Below are positions 23,201 through 34,249 of a DNA stretch of 64,000 nucleotides, piece after piece (position 1 is the stretch's first letter; every line of letters begins with the position of its first letter). Where the stretch lies: NCBI GenBank assembly GCA_020881915.1, contig JAJFPB010000008.1:1736001-1800000 (forward strand), read 5' to 3'. The notes under the pieces are model-generated. The model was not told where the DNA came from. It was given only the letters and a program-made list of their open reading frames with translations, and ran no database searches. This DNA is from Paramyrothecium sp. XJ0827 (taxonomy: Eukaryota; Ascomycota; Sordariomycetes; Hypocreales; Stachybotryaceae). A program made the translations under genes and the position numbers.

Positions 23201-25640
23201 CATCAGTCGGCCGCTCCGCGCGGTTCCGGGGCATTTCTCTGACCGCGAGTACGTGCTTGCATTGCAGCGCGCGCAAGAGTCGCTGCTTCAGCCGGCCAAG
23301 GACCTGTGCACCCTTCGGAAGTTCCAGTTTGACTCGCCTTCGTCGCGCTTGGAACACCAGAGACAGAAGACTGAACTATCGCGAAACTTTCCCGTCGGGG
23401 GAAGCTCGCTGGCCCTGCTCAGGAACGAGGCGGCGGACAAGATGTCCAACACAAAGGCCAAGATGCTGGGCGACAAGTCGACAGTCAGAAAGCTCCACGT
23501 CGACGAATACCTCGAGACGAATCCCGGCCTGCCCCGGCCACAGGGCTCGCCTCGGCTCATGATCGAGGCGGCTCGTAGTCTGCGCATAGTCGCTCTGCGC
23601 TTCGCCGTCGATCCCATCTACAGCGCGCTCCTAGCCACGGCGGGCGGGTCGTCGTACTCTCCGCTCCATCCGCTCGTCTACCTCGCACAGCTGTTCGAGG
23701 AGAGCGCCATGTACCCGTACTGGGAGACGCTGCCGCCCGGCCGGGACATCATGGAGCGCTTCATCTGCCTGGAGAGCGACCCCGAGTACGCCTCGGCCAA
23801 GTTCGTCCTGCACTGCTTCGAGTGGCGCGACCCGCGCATCGACGAGACGGTCATGCCGCCGTCGACGACGAGGCACAGGGGCTTCTACTACCGCACGGCC
23901 CATCTCGCCATCGATCTGCGGCCGTGCCCGACGCCCAACATGGGCCTCATGAGGGTGTCGACGGAGAACTTCGAGCAGGTCCGGCGCCTGCACCAGGTCC
24001 GGCGGGACCACATCGTCATGGCCGAAAGCACGTACGGCGTGTTCGGCCTCTTCCGCAGCAGCGACAAGTTCATCCAGGACTCGATAATCAGCCCGCTGGC
24101 GAACATGCACATGAAATACAGCCTCCTTGTCTACGATCAGGACGAGCCCCTCGTCCTGGACGAAGCGCCGCAGCTCGTCTTAAACCGACACGCGCCTCAG
24201 CTGGCGCCGCAGCAGTCGCTGCTCAAGGAGCTCTGGAATTTCCTGCCGGCAATCTTCAACAGCTGGGTCGTCAACTACTTCGTCCTCATGCTAGAGACGT
24301 TTGGGCAGATTGCCAAGCACACCCTGGCGATGCACTTTGCCAAGATTGAGATAGCCATCACAGAGCTCAAGCAAATCACGGGCTTCTTCCGGAGGATCTA
24401 CGACGCTGGCGAGCTGCCTCCGCTGAAGGCGTGGTACTTCGTCCCGGGCCTGTTCCTGTTCGTCCTGCGGTGCAGATACTATCCCTCCTGGGGCGGCACC
24501 TACTGGTATCACGCCTGGGGCCAGTTCAGCTGGGCGTGGAACCACCCGGCGGCGTACGTCGACATGCAGAAGGACATTGGCTTCTGGCAGCTCTGCCGCA
24601 ACTTCTTCATGGCCTTCCTCGCCTCGGCCCTGGGCAACACCGCGCTCCTCATGACGGTGCAGCCGCTGAAGTCCCCCGTGCGCGAGATCAGCTTCGTCTG
24701 GAGCGTCTTCCACTGCTTCTGCACCGTCGACAAGTCCTTTTTCTCCTTCGCCACGGCGGCGGCGACGCTCCTTGCTGCCGGCAAGGTCATGTTCACGGAT
24801 GTGGAGAGCCTCGTGGATATGCTCAAATTCAGCTTGATGTTCTGGTTCGGGGTGGTGTCGCAGCTGATCATGACAGCCATCCGCATTGGCGCGGCCGAGA
24901 ACGGGGGCGGCGTCAAGACGATGGTATCGATGGCGGTGATTCAGTTCATTCTCACGATGCTGTTTATCTGGTATGCGGTGCCGATTTGCAACTTTCTCTA
25001 CGGCTTGACAAAGCCGGGTCGTGTGATTGCCCTTTGGACCTTCAGGGTTGTCCTAAGAGCGAGCGTTGTCACAGTTCAAATGGCCGCAATTGTCTTCATG
25101 TTTTACCTCGCCTGGAGGTCGTTCTCTACGGTGCACAAGTTCATCTGGGACCCCTACGACGTTCAAAAGAGCCTCAAGACACTGCTTCAGGCCTCCGAAA
25201 ACGTTCACAAGGCACTGGTCCACGGCGGCGTCAGACAGTACAAGCGAATCGGATGGTTTCCGCTTGGCGAAAAGGCCCACGAAGGCCAGAAGACGCTCGT
25301 TGCAACAGCCCGCGTTGAGAACGGCCCGCCGAGGGCTCTCGCGCCGGCCGACAAGAACATTGCTGAGGTGCAGAAGACTATCCACGAGGTAGCTGGCACC
25401 GTGGTGGAGGGTCTCGGCGAAATGCTCGAGAATGCCAACTTCTCGGCCCGACTGGACCAAGCGATCCTGACTACAGGAGACCAGGTGGGGAGAGTGGTGG
25501 ACGAGGTTGGCCAGCATGTAGGAAAGGTGGTGGACGACGTTGGAGCTCAGGTTGGAAAGGGGCTGGCAGACGGAGCCAGGCAGATAAAGATTCAAGCTCG
25601 TGAGATCTTGATTGGGGAGGAACATTTAAAGACGGAGTAG
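20228..25640 (+). CDS. NLR-like protein: alpha/beta hydrolase, NACHT, multi-span membrane C-terminus
   Basis: Exons 20228-20487, 20558-20816, 20867-22032 and 22085-25640 encode 1746 residues. After a Glu-rich head comes a SesB-like serine hydrolase domain: DIVFVHGLGSKF at 87, nucleophile Ser184 in VGHSFGGLVIKEA, TPHRGSS, and a likely catalytic His in ANHMEMNKF. A NACHT-type NTPase follows, with Walker A GYGGSGKS (437-444) and Walker B YIVIDNLEDM (562-571). Fungal NLRs usually continue with ankyrin, TPR or WD repeats. Here, residues about 1340-1575 instead hold about six hydrophobic segments, then a tail with three 11-residue repeats. All splice joins keep frame and restore motifs: the first gives D-IVFVHG and the third completes Walker B. 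Family members act in self/non-self recognition; this one is inferred to be membrane-bound. Confidence 0.88.
25482..25580 (+). repeat. Three 11-residue (33-bp) degenerate repeats at the NLR-like C-terminus
   Basis: Residues about 1695-1727 read QVGRVVDEVGQ, HVGKVVDDVGA and QVGKGLADGAR. The period of 11 with alternating hydrophobic and charged positions predicts an amphipathic helix, as in apolipoprotein- or LEA-like lipid-surface helices. Confidence 0.7.
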
Positions 25641-25697
25641 TGGCTTCCAGTAGTATGAAGATTGTAAGGAGTGTGACTTTGTTTGGATCACTTATCT

Positions 25698-25720
25698 GTC
25701 AGGTCAGGTCAGGTCAGGTT
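25698..25720. repeat. Pentanucleotide AGGTC microsatellite
   Basis: Four consecutive units (AGGTC x3, AGGTT) preceded by GTC, in the short space between the NLR-like and NmrA-like genes, which are convergent. Confidence 0.8.
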
Positions 25721-25840
25721 TAGGTAGTTGGGAATTCGGAACAGGCGTTTAGGTAGCGTGTGCTATATATTCATTCTTATCCTTCCATGTCATGCGGTTA
25801 TGTACATCTAATCATTCTCATTTGCGATCAATACACCCCC

Positions 25841-26868
25841 TCACCACTGCTCGATGTTGTCTTCGACAAACTTCCTCCAGGTCGTGGGCTGCTCGTCCAA
25901 CAGACCCAGGCTGGGCTGCAGGTCAGCGCCGGCATAGTAGCCAGGAGACTCGAGCAGCAGCATGTTCTCCAGCAGCTCGTCCGCCACGGGGGCCGGCAGG
26001 AAGCTCTTGAATACCTCCTCGGACACGGTGTAGTACGAAGCCTGCTTTCCGGTCACCTCGGACCATTGGGCCAACAGCTGCTTGGGGCTGAGGTAGGCAG
26101 TGGCGGCATAGATCTCCTTGCCGGCGGATTCCGGGAAGTTCTTGATGGCAGCCTTGACGAATTTGCCTAGTGTTTGTTAGAAACGTCGTTCTTATTTTCG
26201 ATAACGAAGGAATGCTTACCCATATCACCGGCGGCGGAGAAGATGGGAACTTGGCCCTTGTCGCCATCAATGGGCAACGCCACCGAGTAGCTGCCGTCGT
26301 CGCCCTTCCTGATCATGCGGGCGAACTCGGTCATGAACAGGCCGGGGAGCACCAGGGTGGTCGGCACGCCGCTCTCCTGCATGTAGCGGCCAATCTCGTA
26401 CTTGCCGTCAAAGTGGGAGATGTGGGTGTAGCGGCCGTTGCTGGCCTTGTTGGTGTTGATGAGGGAGGAGAAGATGAGGTGCTTGACGCCGGCGGCCTTG
26501 GCGGCGTCGGCGACGGCCTTGCCCTGGGCAATCTCGACTTCGGGCGACATGGTCTCCCAGAAGTTGGTGACGACGAAGACGGTGTGGGCGCCGTTGACAG
26601 CCGGAGCAGCGGTTTCAGCCGAGGTCATGTTCGCCTGGGTGGGAAGTCAGTCTTTGGCTCAAGCTGATCGCCTTCACATTTCAATTGATCTCACCTCTAC
26701 CATCTCCACGCCTTGGGCCTCTAGGTCCTTCGAAGACTGCTTCTTGACATCGCGAGTGACACCACGGATCTTGAACTCCTTGGAGAGGGTTGCGTCGGCG
26801 AGGATGGTCTTGATAACGGAGCCACCCTGGTTGCCGGTCGCACCGAACACGGTCAGAATCTTGGACAT
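25841..26868 (-). CDS. NmrA-like NAD(P)-binding protein
   Basis: Three exons (26868-26695, 26634-26220, 26166-25841) encode 304 residues. The N-terminus MSKILTVFGATGNQGGSVIK carries the GATGNQG dinucleotide loop of atypical short-chain dehydrogenases. TRDVKK follows strand 2, and AHTVFVVTNFWE and GVKHLIFSSL match the NmrA/HSCARG branch. These proteins act either as redox sensors (NmrA binds the GATA factor AreA) or as reductases; the usual Tyr-x-x-x-Lys is replaced here, and HFDGKYEIGRYM suggests the His/Lys form. Joins are GTGAGA to CAG (VEMVE-ANMTS) and GTAAGC to TAG (GDMG-KFVKA). It is convergent with the NLR-like gene, 200 bases apart. Confidence 0.9.
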
Positions 26869-29800
26869 TTTTTCAAAGTTTGGGGGTTTGATTGGTGTTA
26901 ATGGGCGGTTATGGTCTGAATGTGAAATGGTTGTTGTGTAGTTGCTTGAACTATGTATTGCTGATTGAGTGTTGATGGTGAGCTGATCATCTACAGAGAA
27001 CACGGTGAGTCTATTTTATATTTGTCCCATCCCGTATGAATGCGCCCTTGGTTCATGATGCCTTTCATGGCGCAACCCCACAGATCGCCCATCACTAAGT
27101 TGCGTTCGCTCGCTCGGCGAACCTTCGTTTGCCGCAAACTCAACGACGCCGCATCGCCATTGGCCAGAACCACCGGCGGCGAATCAAGTGCGGCTTTGCA
27201 GGGTAGGTTTTTGACTAAGCTCGGTAATCCTCCAAACCCCGGGCGGCATCCCGAGCCAGAACTACGACCAAGTGGCTGACAAAGCCCCGCCTGTCCCGAT
27301 GTGATTGGAGCACGAGGTTCGGTCGGTCTTTAACTAGCAGCTGCATGCTACGCTCGGTGTTTGTTCAAACCCCTTCTCAACCGAAGTGGCTTATATGGCG
27401 CTCTATTGAATTTGGGAGGCGGTCTACGGGCTTCAGCAACGGTTTGTTATTGGGGGACAATGCTGATAAATCAAGCAACCGCCTCAGCAACAGTTTAAGT
27501 TACCATAGTAGATCGGAAACCCAGCAGCAAGCCATAACGAGACAGTATTGGGTGCATTGCTCAATAAATCTGCCAAACTCTAGTTATAAGGGCAGCATCG
27601 AGGCGGTTATGACCTCATGGGCCGTGATCATTTATAATGATAGATAGTTTGTTGCAGCGGTGAGACCAAGCATATTCGAGGAGTCTAGTTGAAGCCGCAA
27701 CGCGAAGGTTGATTCAGTACCCGAGCCAAAGCAAAACACACGCAAGTTCGGGGAGGGAAAGGAAGGAAGAAGAAAGGAAAAAGAAAGGAAAAAGACGGCA
27801 CACGGGCGGTTTTGCCTACGCCAAAGCATTGTCCCAAAAATAGCATGGCCTATAGGAAGCCTAGAGCCCGCGTTTGCCAGTTAAGGAAGTGGATCGACAT
27901 CAATCAATGTAGTCTCACGCTTTAGGACAACGCCGATGTAATGTATTTATGTGAACAGAAAGACCCCTTACCACGGGAGAGCATCCTCCGGAGTTTAGGA
28001 CGAGCTGCATAGTCGACTGTGATCTTCTGTCTGCTTAGTCGTGTCAGGCAAGCAGTGGTTTGGCTACTGCTGTTCTGTTTCGCAGAATGGGAAAGCGTCA
28101 CAGTCTCAATGTTGTACAGCATTGGTATATTTTTGGGTTTTCTAATGCACCAGCTCCATTTGCAAACTAGTGTATTCGATGGGCAGGTCTCAATAGATGG
28201 TCTCTCATCATGGTGTTTACAACCAGCATCTTGCCTGAAGACAGTGCAAGTGTTAGACTCTGCTCGGCTTACGACCGAAGGCACTGCCTACCCTATACCA
28301 AACCAGCTGGCGCACTTCGTGTTGAATGCACACAGAGCTGACCAAGGGATGTTCATAATGCAAATTCCCTTTTACTTTCATTCCGTTGTCGTAGGGTTGT
28401 CTGAATTCTAGGAAGAAGACATTGTGCCTCAAAAGCGAACCAGCCAAATTGCTTCACTTTCTCAACCTAGTTGGTCTACTATCCACATCTCAGATAGGGA
28501 GCAACTTTCGCTGCATACGGCATGGCATTGAAGCATGACATGCGCGGCAACCCGGGCTGAATGTAACATCAACGAGCCGGCGAGACAAGCGGTGCATCCT
28601 TGACACCTGCACATCTCCCGCCTGATGATCACAAGCAGGCCTTCTAGAAGCAACCTTCGACACATGTCGGACATGCAGCAGGTTTGGGGGCGCATGAACG
28701 TGTGGGGAGATCAATCAATTTCATGCAAAGCTAAGTAAGGCTGGTTCTCTTGACGCCGCGTAGGAAGGGGCTCAAACATAATTCACACCATCATTCTCGT
28801 GCACATCGTGACAGGCGACGAAATCAGCGCTCATCCACCACCACCACCACCACATCCTCCTCCACCGCCGCAGCCGCCACCGCCTCCGCCTCCCCCGAGT
28901 CCCCATCCGGCTCCGTGGCCTGCACGCTGCAGCCCGCGCTTGTGGCTGTCATGTTTGGGCTTGCGCGGCTTGTCGATGGACTGGTGCGATTCGACCAACG
29001 AGACGGGTCGGACGTTGATGGCGTCTTGGCCGTGTGAGTTGGAGCTGTCGGCGCCTTGCCGACGGCTAGACTCGAATGGAAGACACATGCCGCCTGGTAC
29101 CAAGGTGCGATGACGAGGACCGGTGCCGGTTGAGGTCCCACAGTTGACAGCAAGTCCTCGTGGGATGCCGATGGTAGCGTGTTTGCAGGTGTGGAGAGTT
29201 CAGGCTTGGCTCAGGGATGTTAAGATTTTGCCGAACAAGGTTTATGGATGATTAGTCCCGACTTGTCAGTTGGACCGCTGTACTCTGTACGACGTAGGCA
29301 ATTGTAAAAAAACCAAAGATTAAACCCTCATGCCAGCGGGAGGAAGCAAGAAACGCAGGGGCCGCTTCAACCCATTCTTATAACAAGTCAACATGGGCAG
29401 CGTGATCAAAGAAGCAAGGCGAAGTCAGCCAGCTGGATAACTGTGCCGCAACGACACTGAACGAGTGCATTTTGCAGAACGCCCATGTGAGCACCTTGCG
29501 CCCGGCTTCTCAGGTAGTGGCTTGTGCGTGCGATTGCCGTATGGAGACCGGAACGGCAATGATTGAGGGTGCTGTCGGGGGGGGGGCTATGCTTGGCTGC
29601 CCTGATGACGGACCGACACAGTGGGTGTGGCAGGGATAGCGGCAACAAGAGACTCGCTAGATCAGGATCAAGACAGAGTCGCTTACCAAACGCTTACAAT
29701 CCGCGATAACAGCGCGGCGGTGCCCACAGCGGACTCGCCGGACAATAGGGGCAGCAGAACATCTGTACTCTGTAATGACGGGAACGCTGCCCCCTGGCCG

Positions 29801-30210
29801 GCTGCCCCATTGTCCAAGGGATTCCTTGAGCATATCAGACCCATGCGATGCGCTAACACGGAGCATGAGCCCTACTGTAAATTGCAAAGGCTGCTAGCCG
29901 ACTCCGTAGAGTGCGCGGGTAAAAACCATCCCACCAGAGCCTAACGTTATTTTCGCTGTCAGAGGTGAAACTCTGGGGGAGCATGCATCCTGCGCCTTGA
30001 ACAAGCAGCACTGCGAGCTGTGGCTGATGCAAGCCTCAGCTTAAACCCAACGGCATGAGCTGATGAGGTTTAAACTTGTGCCTGAGCTATCTCTGATTTC
30101 TGAGCTGTCTGATTTGAACACCGTGTGATGACCAAACTTGTAAAGAGCTGAAGCCAAAACGGGCTCTTATGGTGAGGGCAGTGGGCAGTGCACAGCAAGC
30201 GAAAAACAAC
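26869..30210. other. 3.3-kb gene-poor stretch with low-complexity tract
   Basis: No recognisable coding gene. The left end holds the NmrA-like promoter. At 28828-28910 lies a CCACCACC/CCGCCG tract that reads as poly-Pro on one strand and Gly-rich (with Cys) on the other; neither frame resembles a known protein. A 10-G run occurs at 29577-29586. Small ORFs elsewhere have no family resemblance. A lncRNA or diverged small gene cannot be excluded. Confidence 0.45.
28828..28915. repeat. CCA/CCG triplet-rich low-complexity tract
   Basis: Imperfect CCACCACCACCACCACATCCTCC and CCGCCTCCGCC units. Open in several frames on both strands, which is expected from triplet repeats and is not evidence of coding. 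Confidence 0.75.
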
Positions 30211-31428
30211 ATGGCGTTCCACCCAAGTCCTCACGGCTTTCAGACCCGGCACTGGCGGGCTCTCTACGGATCCCCAATTCTAAACCTGGCGACCCTCAAG
30301 AAGACCGTCACTGATGGGTCGGTTTTCGTTGCGATCGATGCCGAACCTTGGGGTGTCGACAGCACTAAGCCCGCAGAGATTGGCATCACCCTCCTACCAG
30401 GCTTCGATGGCATAGTTCCCAAGCCTCTACCAACGACACTGGAAGAAATGAGCCAAGAACTTGACGTGGAAATACACTGGGTTCGTCTGGTCGGACGGGA
30501 AAGAGGGACTAGGAACCGAGAGAAACATCGGTTCGGCAAAGAACATCGCGTTGAGGAAACCGTAGTAGACCAAACAATTTCTGAGATCATCGATGAGTTC
30601 CTGTGCAAACACAATGCGTCATCGCTTCGAAAAGACAGCTCCATTACCTCACCTCTCATCCTGACCGGATTCAGCATCGCGTTTGAACTTCGGATACTTT
30701 CCGCCCTCTGTCCGAAAGTCATGCAGCGCTTCAATTCTTGGCTGGACCTCCAAAGACTGGCCAAGGAGGCGATGAGCCAAGAACAGGTAAATATCCCAAC
30801 GCCTAGTCTGCGCGAGACACTCCTTGCTTGTGGGTATGCCACAGACGCCAGGGACTCGCAAGGGCTTTCTACCAAACACAATTCCGCTACCGATTCGCTG
30901 CGTACGGCTGCGGTGCTGGTTCGCTTGCAGCAGACAGAGCCTCAGAGCCTGCATATCAAGCGTTCGCCGCGGAGGGTCTTCTACGCCAACAAATCCAGGG
31001 GACTGCCGGCTCCCAAATCTCCTGGAAATTGCACTTGGTGGTGCGAGCGACCCAAACCGGTCGAGCTTTACCCTTACACCGCGAGAATCTACCACGAGGG
31101 GGGTCTCGGAAACACTTCTAGAAAGAGCTTGGAATGTCATTTCGCCCCATACAAGCTCGTCGCATTGGGCATTCACAAGGCAAAGATATATGGATGGGCG
31201 TGTCTATCAAGTTTAGACGCGCTCGAGCGGTTTATACAGCAGATCCAGGAGTCCGCATCCGAGGGGAAGAGTCCCTGGAAAGCAGTCTCGGCGTACAACC
31301 CAGCCATTGTGCCTGCGCAGAGCATGCAGGAGCTGAGCGCGAGACGAAAGTTGGAACAATTATCTATGCGCGAGGAAAAGCAGAAAGAAAGACAAATGAA
31401 GAGGGAGGCAATCAGGGATTCAGTTTGA
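30211..31428 (+). CDS. Gfd2/YDR514C-like RNase H-fold (DEDDh-type) protein
   Basis: Single exon, 405 residues from the ATG at 30211 (context AACATGG). An in-frame ATG 14 codons upstream at 30169 has poorer context. SVFVAIDAEPW with EIGITLLPG gives the first Asp-x-Glu of a DEDD exonuclease fold. GFSIAFELRIL and WLDLQRLA lie where the second motif is expected. KHNSATDSLRTAAVL resembles the His-x-x-x-x-Asp third motif. This layout fits the Gfd2/YDR514C C-terminal nuclease domain of fungi. Whether it cuts nucleic acid is uncertain because the second motif has Glu in place of Asp. The C-terminus is Lys/Glu/Arg-rich and probably helical. Confidence 0.72.
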   Translation: MAFHPSPHGFQTRHWRALYGSPILNLATLKKTVTDGSVFVAIDAEPWGVDSTKPAEIGITLLPGFDGIVPKPLPTTLEEMSQELDVEIHWVRLVGRERGTRNREKHRFGKEHRVEETVVDQTISEIIDEFLCKHNASSLRKDSSITSPLILTGFSIAFELRILSALCPKVMQRFNSWLDLQRLAKEAMSQEQVNIPTPSLRETLLACGYATDARDSQGLSTKHNSATDSLRTAAVLVRLQQTEPQSLHIKRSPRRVFYANKSRGLPAPKSPGNCTWWCERPKPVELYPYTARIYHEGGLGNTSRKSLECHFAPYKLVALGIHKAKIYGWACLSSLDALERFIQQIQESASEGKSPWKAVSAYNPAIVPAQSMQELSARRKLEQLSMREEKQKERQMKREAIRDSV

Positions 31429-32703
31429 CGAACTTGCAAGTACAGAGTGTGTTAGTGAGCCTGGCTCTCGGCTGTGGCGGGCTCGACCGAAGCGAGACTG
31501 AGGTTACGTCGGCGAAGGCAGTTGGAATTGGCTAACCAGGAGCAGGGTGCTAGGACTAGCTAAAACACCCTGGCTTCGTACCGCGCAAGTTTTAAGTTAT
31601 CAGATGGGCGGCGTCCCGCTGGTCTTTAATTCCTGCTTCAATGCCGCGAGATTGAGACGGAACCCGTCCGGTCGTTTCACGCTTCGCCTTGCGGGCATTG
31701 GGGCACAAACAAACAATTCATGCAGAGCCCGCGCGGACGCTGATGCCAGCAACTCGAAACTTGGCCCTCTCCACCCCCATATTTCCAATACATGCACGTT
31801 TAATGAGCGAAGGCCCGGTGGGGTTGTCTTCGTCCATGCGAGTGCAGACCCAGAGAGAACACCAGACGAACTCGCATCCCGTCATTTTCTTGTTGCCTCT
31901 TCCATCCCACCCTCCCTTCCGGGCCTCTCCCCACCGACACGCCCGGAGACGCCCGTGAGTTCGGAAACAGTCCGGATTCCCTGTTTCCCACCGTTTCGGT
32001 CTTATTGGCAACTGGGTCCATCAAGTTTTTTTTCTTCATTTCCTTCCATTTGCTTTCTAATCGCCCTGATCCCGGCTTTTTGCTAGTTAGTCCACGACGT
32101 AACAGCCCGACAAGACCCAGCCCTGCCAAGAGTCCCCGGCAAAGCCCACAAGTCGCAATGCCGCGTGGCCGCCCCTACTATGGTAAAGCTTCGTCTCGGC
32201 AATCAAAGTTTCTCACACCGACCGTGTAATCAGCCGAGATCGGGGGTGAGACGAGAGGGCTCCGTCTGCTTAGTTGGGTCAATTGCAACGACGTGACATG
32301 GTACTTGACTTCCCGATTGAGTGGTAGTTTGCAGAAGGACCCCTGGGGTTCGCGCGCGCATGTGTCGTTAGACGAGAGGGATCGCATTGCGTCTGGTCTA
32401 TTGCTCGGAGGACCCTGGTCGACTCCTCAGTGAATTTGCCAACGGTCCAGACACCTGCCAAGAACGGGGTGGGTTGCATCGAAATCGACATGCCCATCGC
32501 CGACTCGATGCCGGGCATATATTATAGGCATGGTTCACCCACCTCTTGCGTCAATACCCTGCGTCCCTGGTGCTTTGTCATTCCGTCTTTGAATCATTCC
32601 CTCTCGTTCTTATAAAGAGGGTGACCAGCGTGAAACCGCCTGTCCTTACCGGCCGACCTCATCCACCACCACTTACAAGCGCCGCACCCACCACACATCC
32701 ATC
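31429..32703. other. Intergenic, promoter of the FMN dehydrogenase
   Basis: About 1.3 kb. Several ORFs of 60-180 codons overlap at 31550-32230 but look like neither secreted nor conserved proteins. A TATATTATA lies at about 32517 and a clearer TATA box at 32611. Confidence 0.5.
32611..32616 (+). promoter_or_regulatory. Putative TATA box of the FMN dehydrogenase gene
   Basis: TATAAA in GTTCTTATAAAGAGGG, 93 bases before the ATG at 32704, the expected distance for a fungal promoter. Confidence 0.5.
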
Positions 32704-34249
32704 ATGCGCACTCAGATTCTTGCCTCGGCCCTGGTGACGGGCGCCCTCGCCGCTCGCCCGTTCCTCGACATGCCCGACACCGGCATCGAGCTTGCTCTGG
32801 GCGACACCCCCGAGGGCCAGCTGCCCAACGTCACCAACATGGTTGGCCTGCCCGACTTCGAGTGGATGGCCGAGCACTACCTGCCCGCTGAGAACTACAC
32901 CTACTACCGCAACGGTGCCTCGGGCGAGTACTCGTACCGCAACAACCTCGAGGTCTTCAACCGCTACCGCTTCAAGCCCCGCGTCATGGTCGACGTCAGC
33001 AACGTCCGCAGCACCCTGCCGTAAGCATTCGCCCGTCTCCAAACGTCTTGCGCCGTCAAGTCTCCTCCTCCCCGACTAACACGGTGAAAAGGACTACCCT
33101 GCTGGGCCACAACTTCTCGGCTCCCTTCTACATCTCCCCTTGCGCCAGGGCCAACTACGCCCACCCGGATGCCGAGCTGAACCTCGTCCGCGGTGCCGCC
33201 GCCGGCAACATTCTCTACATTGTGGGTTTGACCTCGCGAATCAGTGGTTGAGACGAGGCATGTATATGGTTTAGGTGCTGACACACGTGAAGCCCAGTCT
33301 CTTCGCCGCCAAGACGATCGAGGAGATCCACGCCGCCAAGGCCGAGGGCCAGGTTGTCTTCCAGCAGGTAAGTCGCCGGCCATTGCAGGAATGACGGAAC
33401 GACTGTTGCTAATCAGCGCGCGCGCATAGCTGTACCTGTCGAGCAACCTGACTGCCGTCCAGACCCTGTTTGACCGCTCCAAGGCGGCCGGCGCCGATGC
33501 CATTGTCTTCACCGTCGACTCTGCCGCCGGCTCCATCCGCCAGCGCGCTGCCCGCTTCGGCGTCACTTCTGCGTGAGTTTCCCCTTTGGGCGATTGGACT
33601 CGGATCAATGCTAACATGACATTAGCAACACTGTCTTCCAGCAGTTCACCGTATGCGTTCACCCAGTCAACTCCCTGACCGCCGGTCTCGAGTTGTTATG
33701 TTTCAAGAGTCGCTGCTAACAATGTTTCTAGTGGGACTTCTACAAGAAGCTCAAGACCATGACCGACCTACCCATCGTCCTCAAGGGCATCAGCTCCGCC
33801 GCCGACGCCAAGCTCGCCGTCAAGAACGGCGTCCCCGCCATCATCATCTCCAACCACGGCGGCCGCCAGCTCGACGGCGCCCCCTCCGCCCTCGAGATCG
33901 CCCTCGAGATCCAGAAGGAGGCCCCCGAGGTCTTCAAGAAGATCGAGGTCTGGGCCGACGGCGGCATCCGCTACGGCGCCGACGCGCTCCGCCTGCTCGC
34001 CCTGGGGGTCCGCGCCGTCGGCCTGGGCCGCCCCTACATGTTCGCCAACATCTTCGGCCAGGAGGGCGTCGAGCGCGTCACCTCGCTCTTCAAGAACGAG
34101 CTCGCTGTCGACGCCGGCAACCTGGGCGTCCCTGACCTGAAGAAGATCAACCCCGACTATGTAAGTTGGCGTGGGCTGAGACAACGGCGCGCGGCAGTGG
34201 CTAACTCGGAACGCAGGTCAACTGGACCCCCAACAACTGGCTCCCTTAG
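32704..34249 (+). CDS. FMN-dependent alpha-hydroxy acid dehydrogenase with signal peptide
   Basis: Seven exons (32704-33020, 33092-33221, 33293-33367, 33430-33572, 33626-33650, 33732-34160, 34217-34249; one is only 25 bases) encode 383 residues. The fold is that of glycolate oxidase and the flavin domain of cytochrome b2: FKPRVMVDVSNV, FYISPCARANYAHPDAE, VFTVDSAAGS, Lys248 in VLKGI, His272 and Arg275 in SNHGGRQLDG, and DGGIRYGADALRLLALG for the FMN phosphate. It would oxidise a 2-hydroxy acid such as lactate or glycolate. Unlike the mitochondrial or peroxisomal relatives it starts with a secretion-type peptide (MRTQILASALVTGALAARP) and has no cytochrome b5 domain. The second intron uses the AAG at 33292, which keeps ILYI-PSLFAAKT in frame. 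Confidence 0.92.

Noticed and set aside
28799..29113. Proline-rich plus-strand ORF
   Set aside because: Product of a CCA/CCG repeat; open on both strands, no signal or domain.
31547..32229. Overlapping ORFs of 60-179 codons upstream of the FMN dehydrogenase
   Set aside because: Open on both strands with no start context, domain or splice logic; treated as promoter region.
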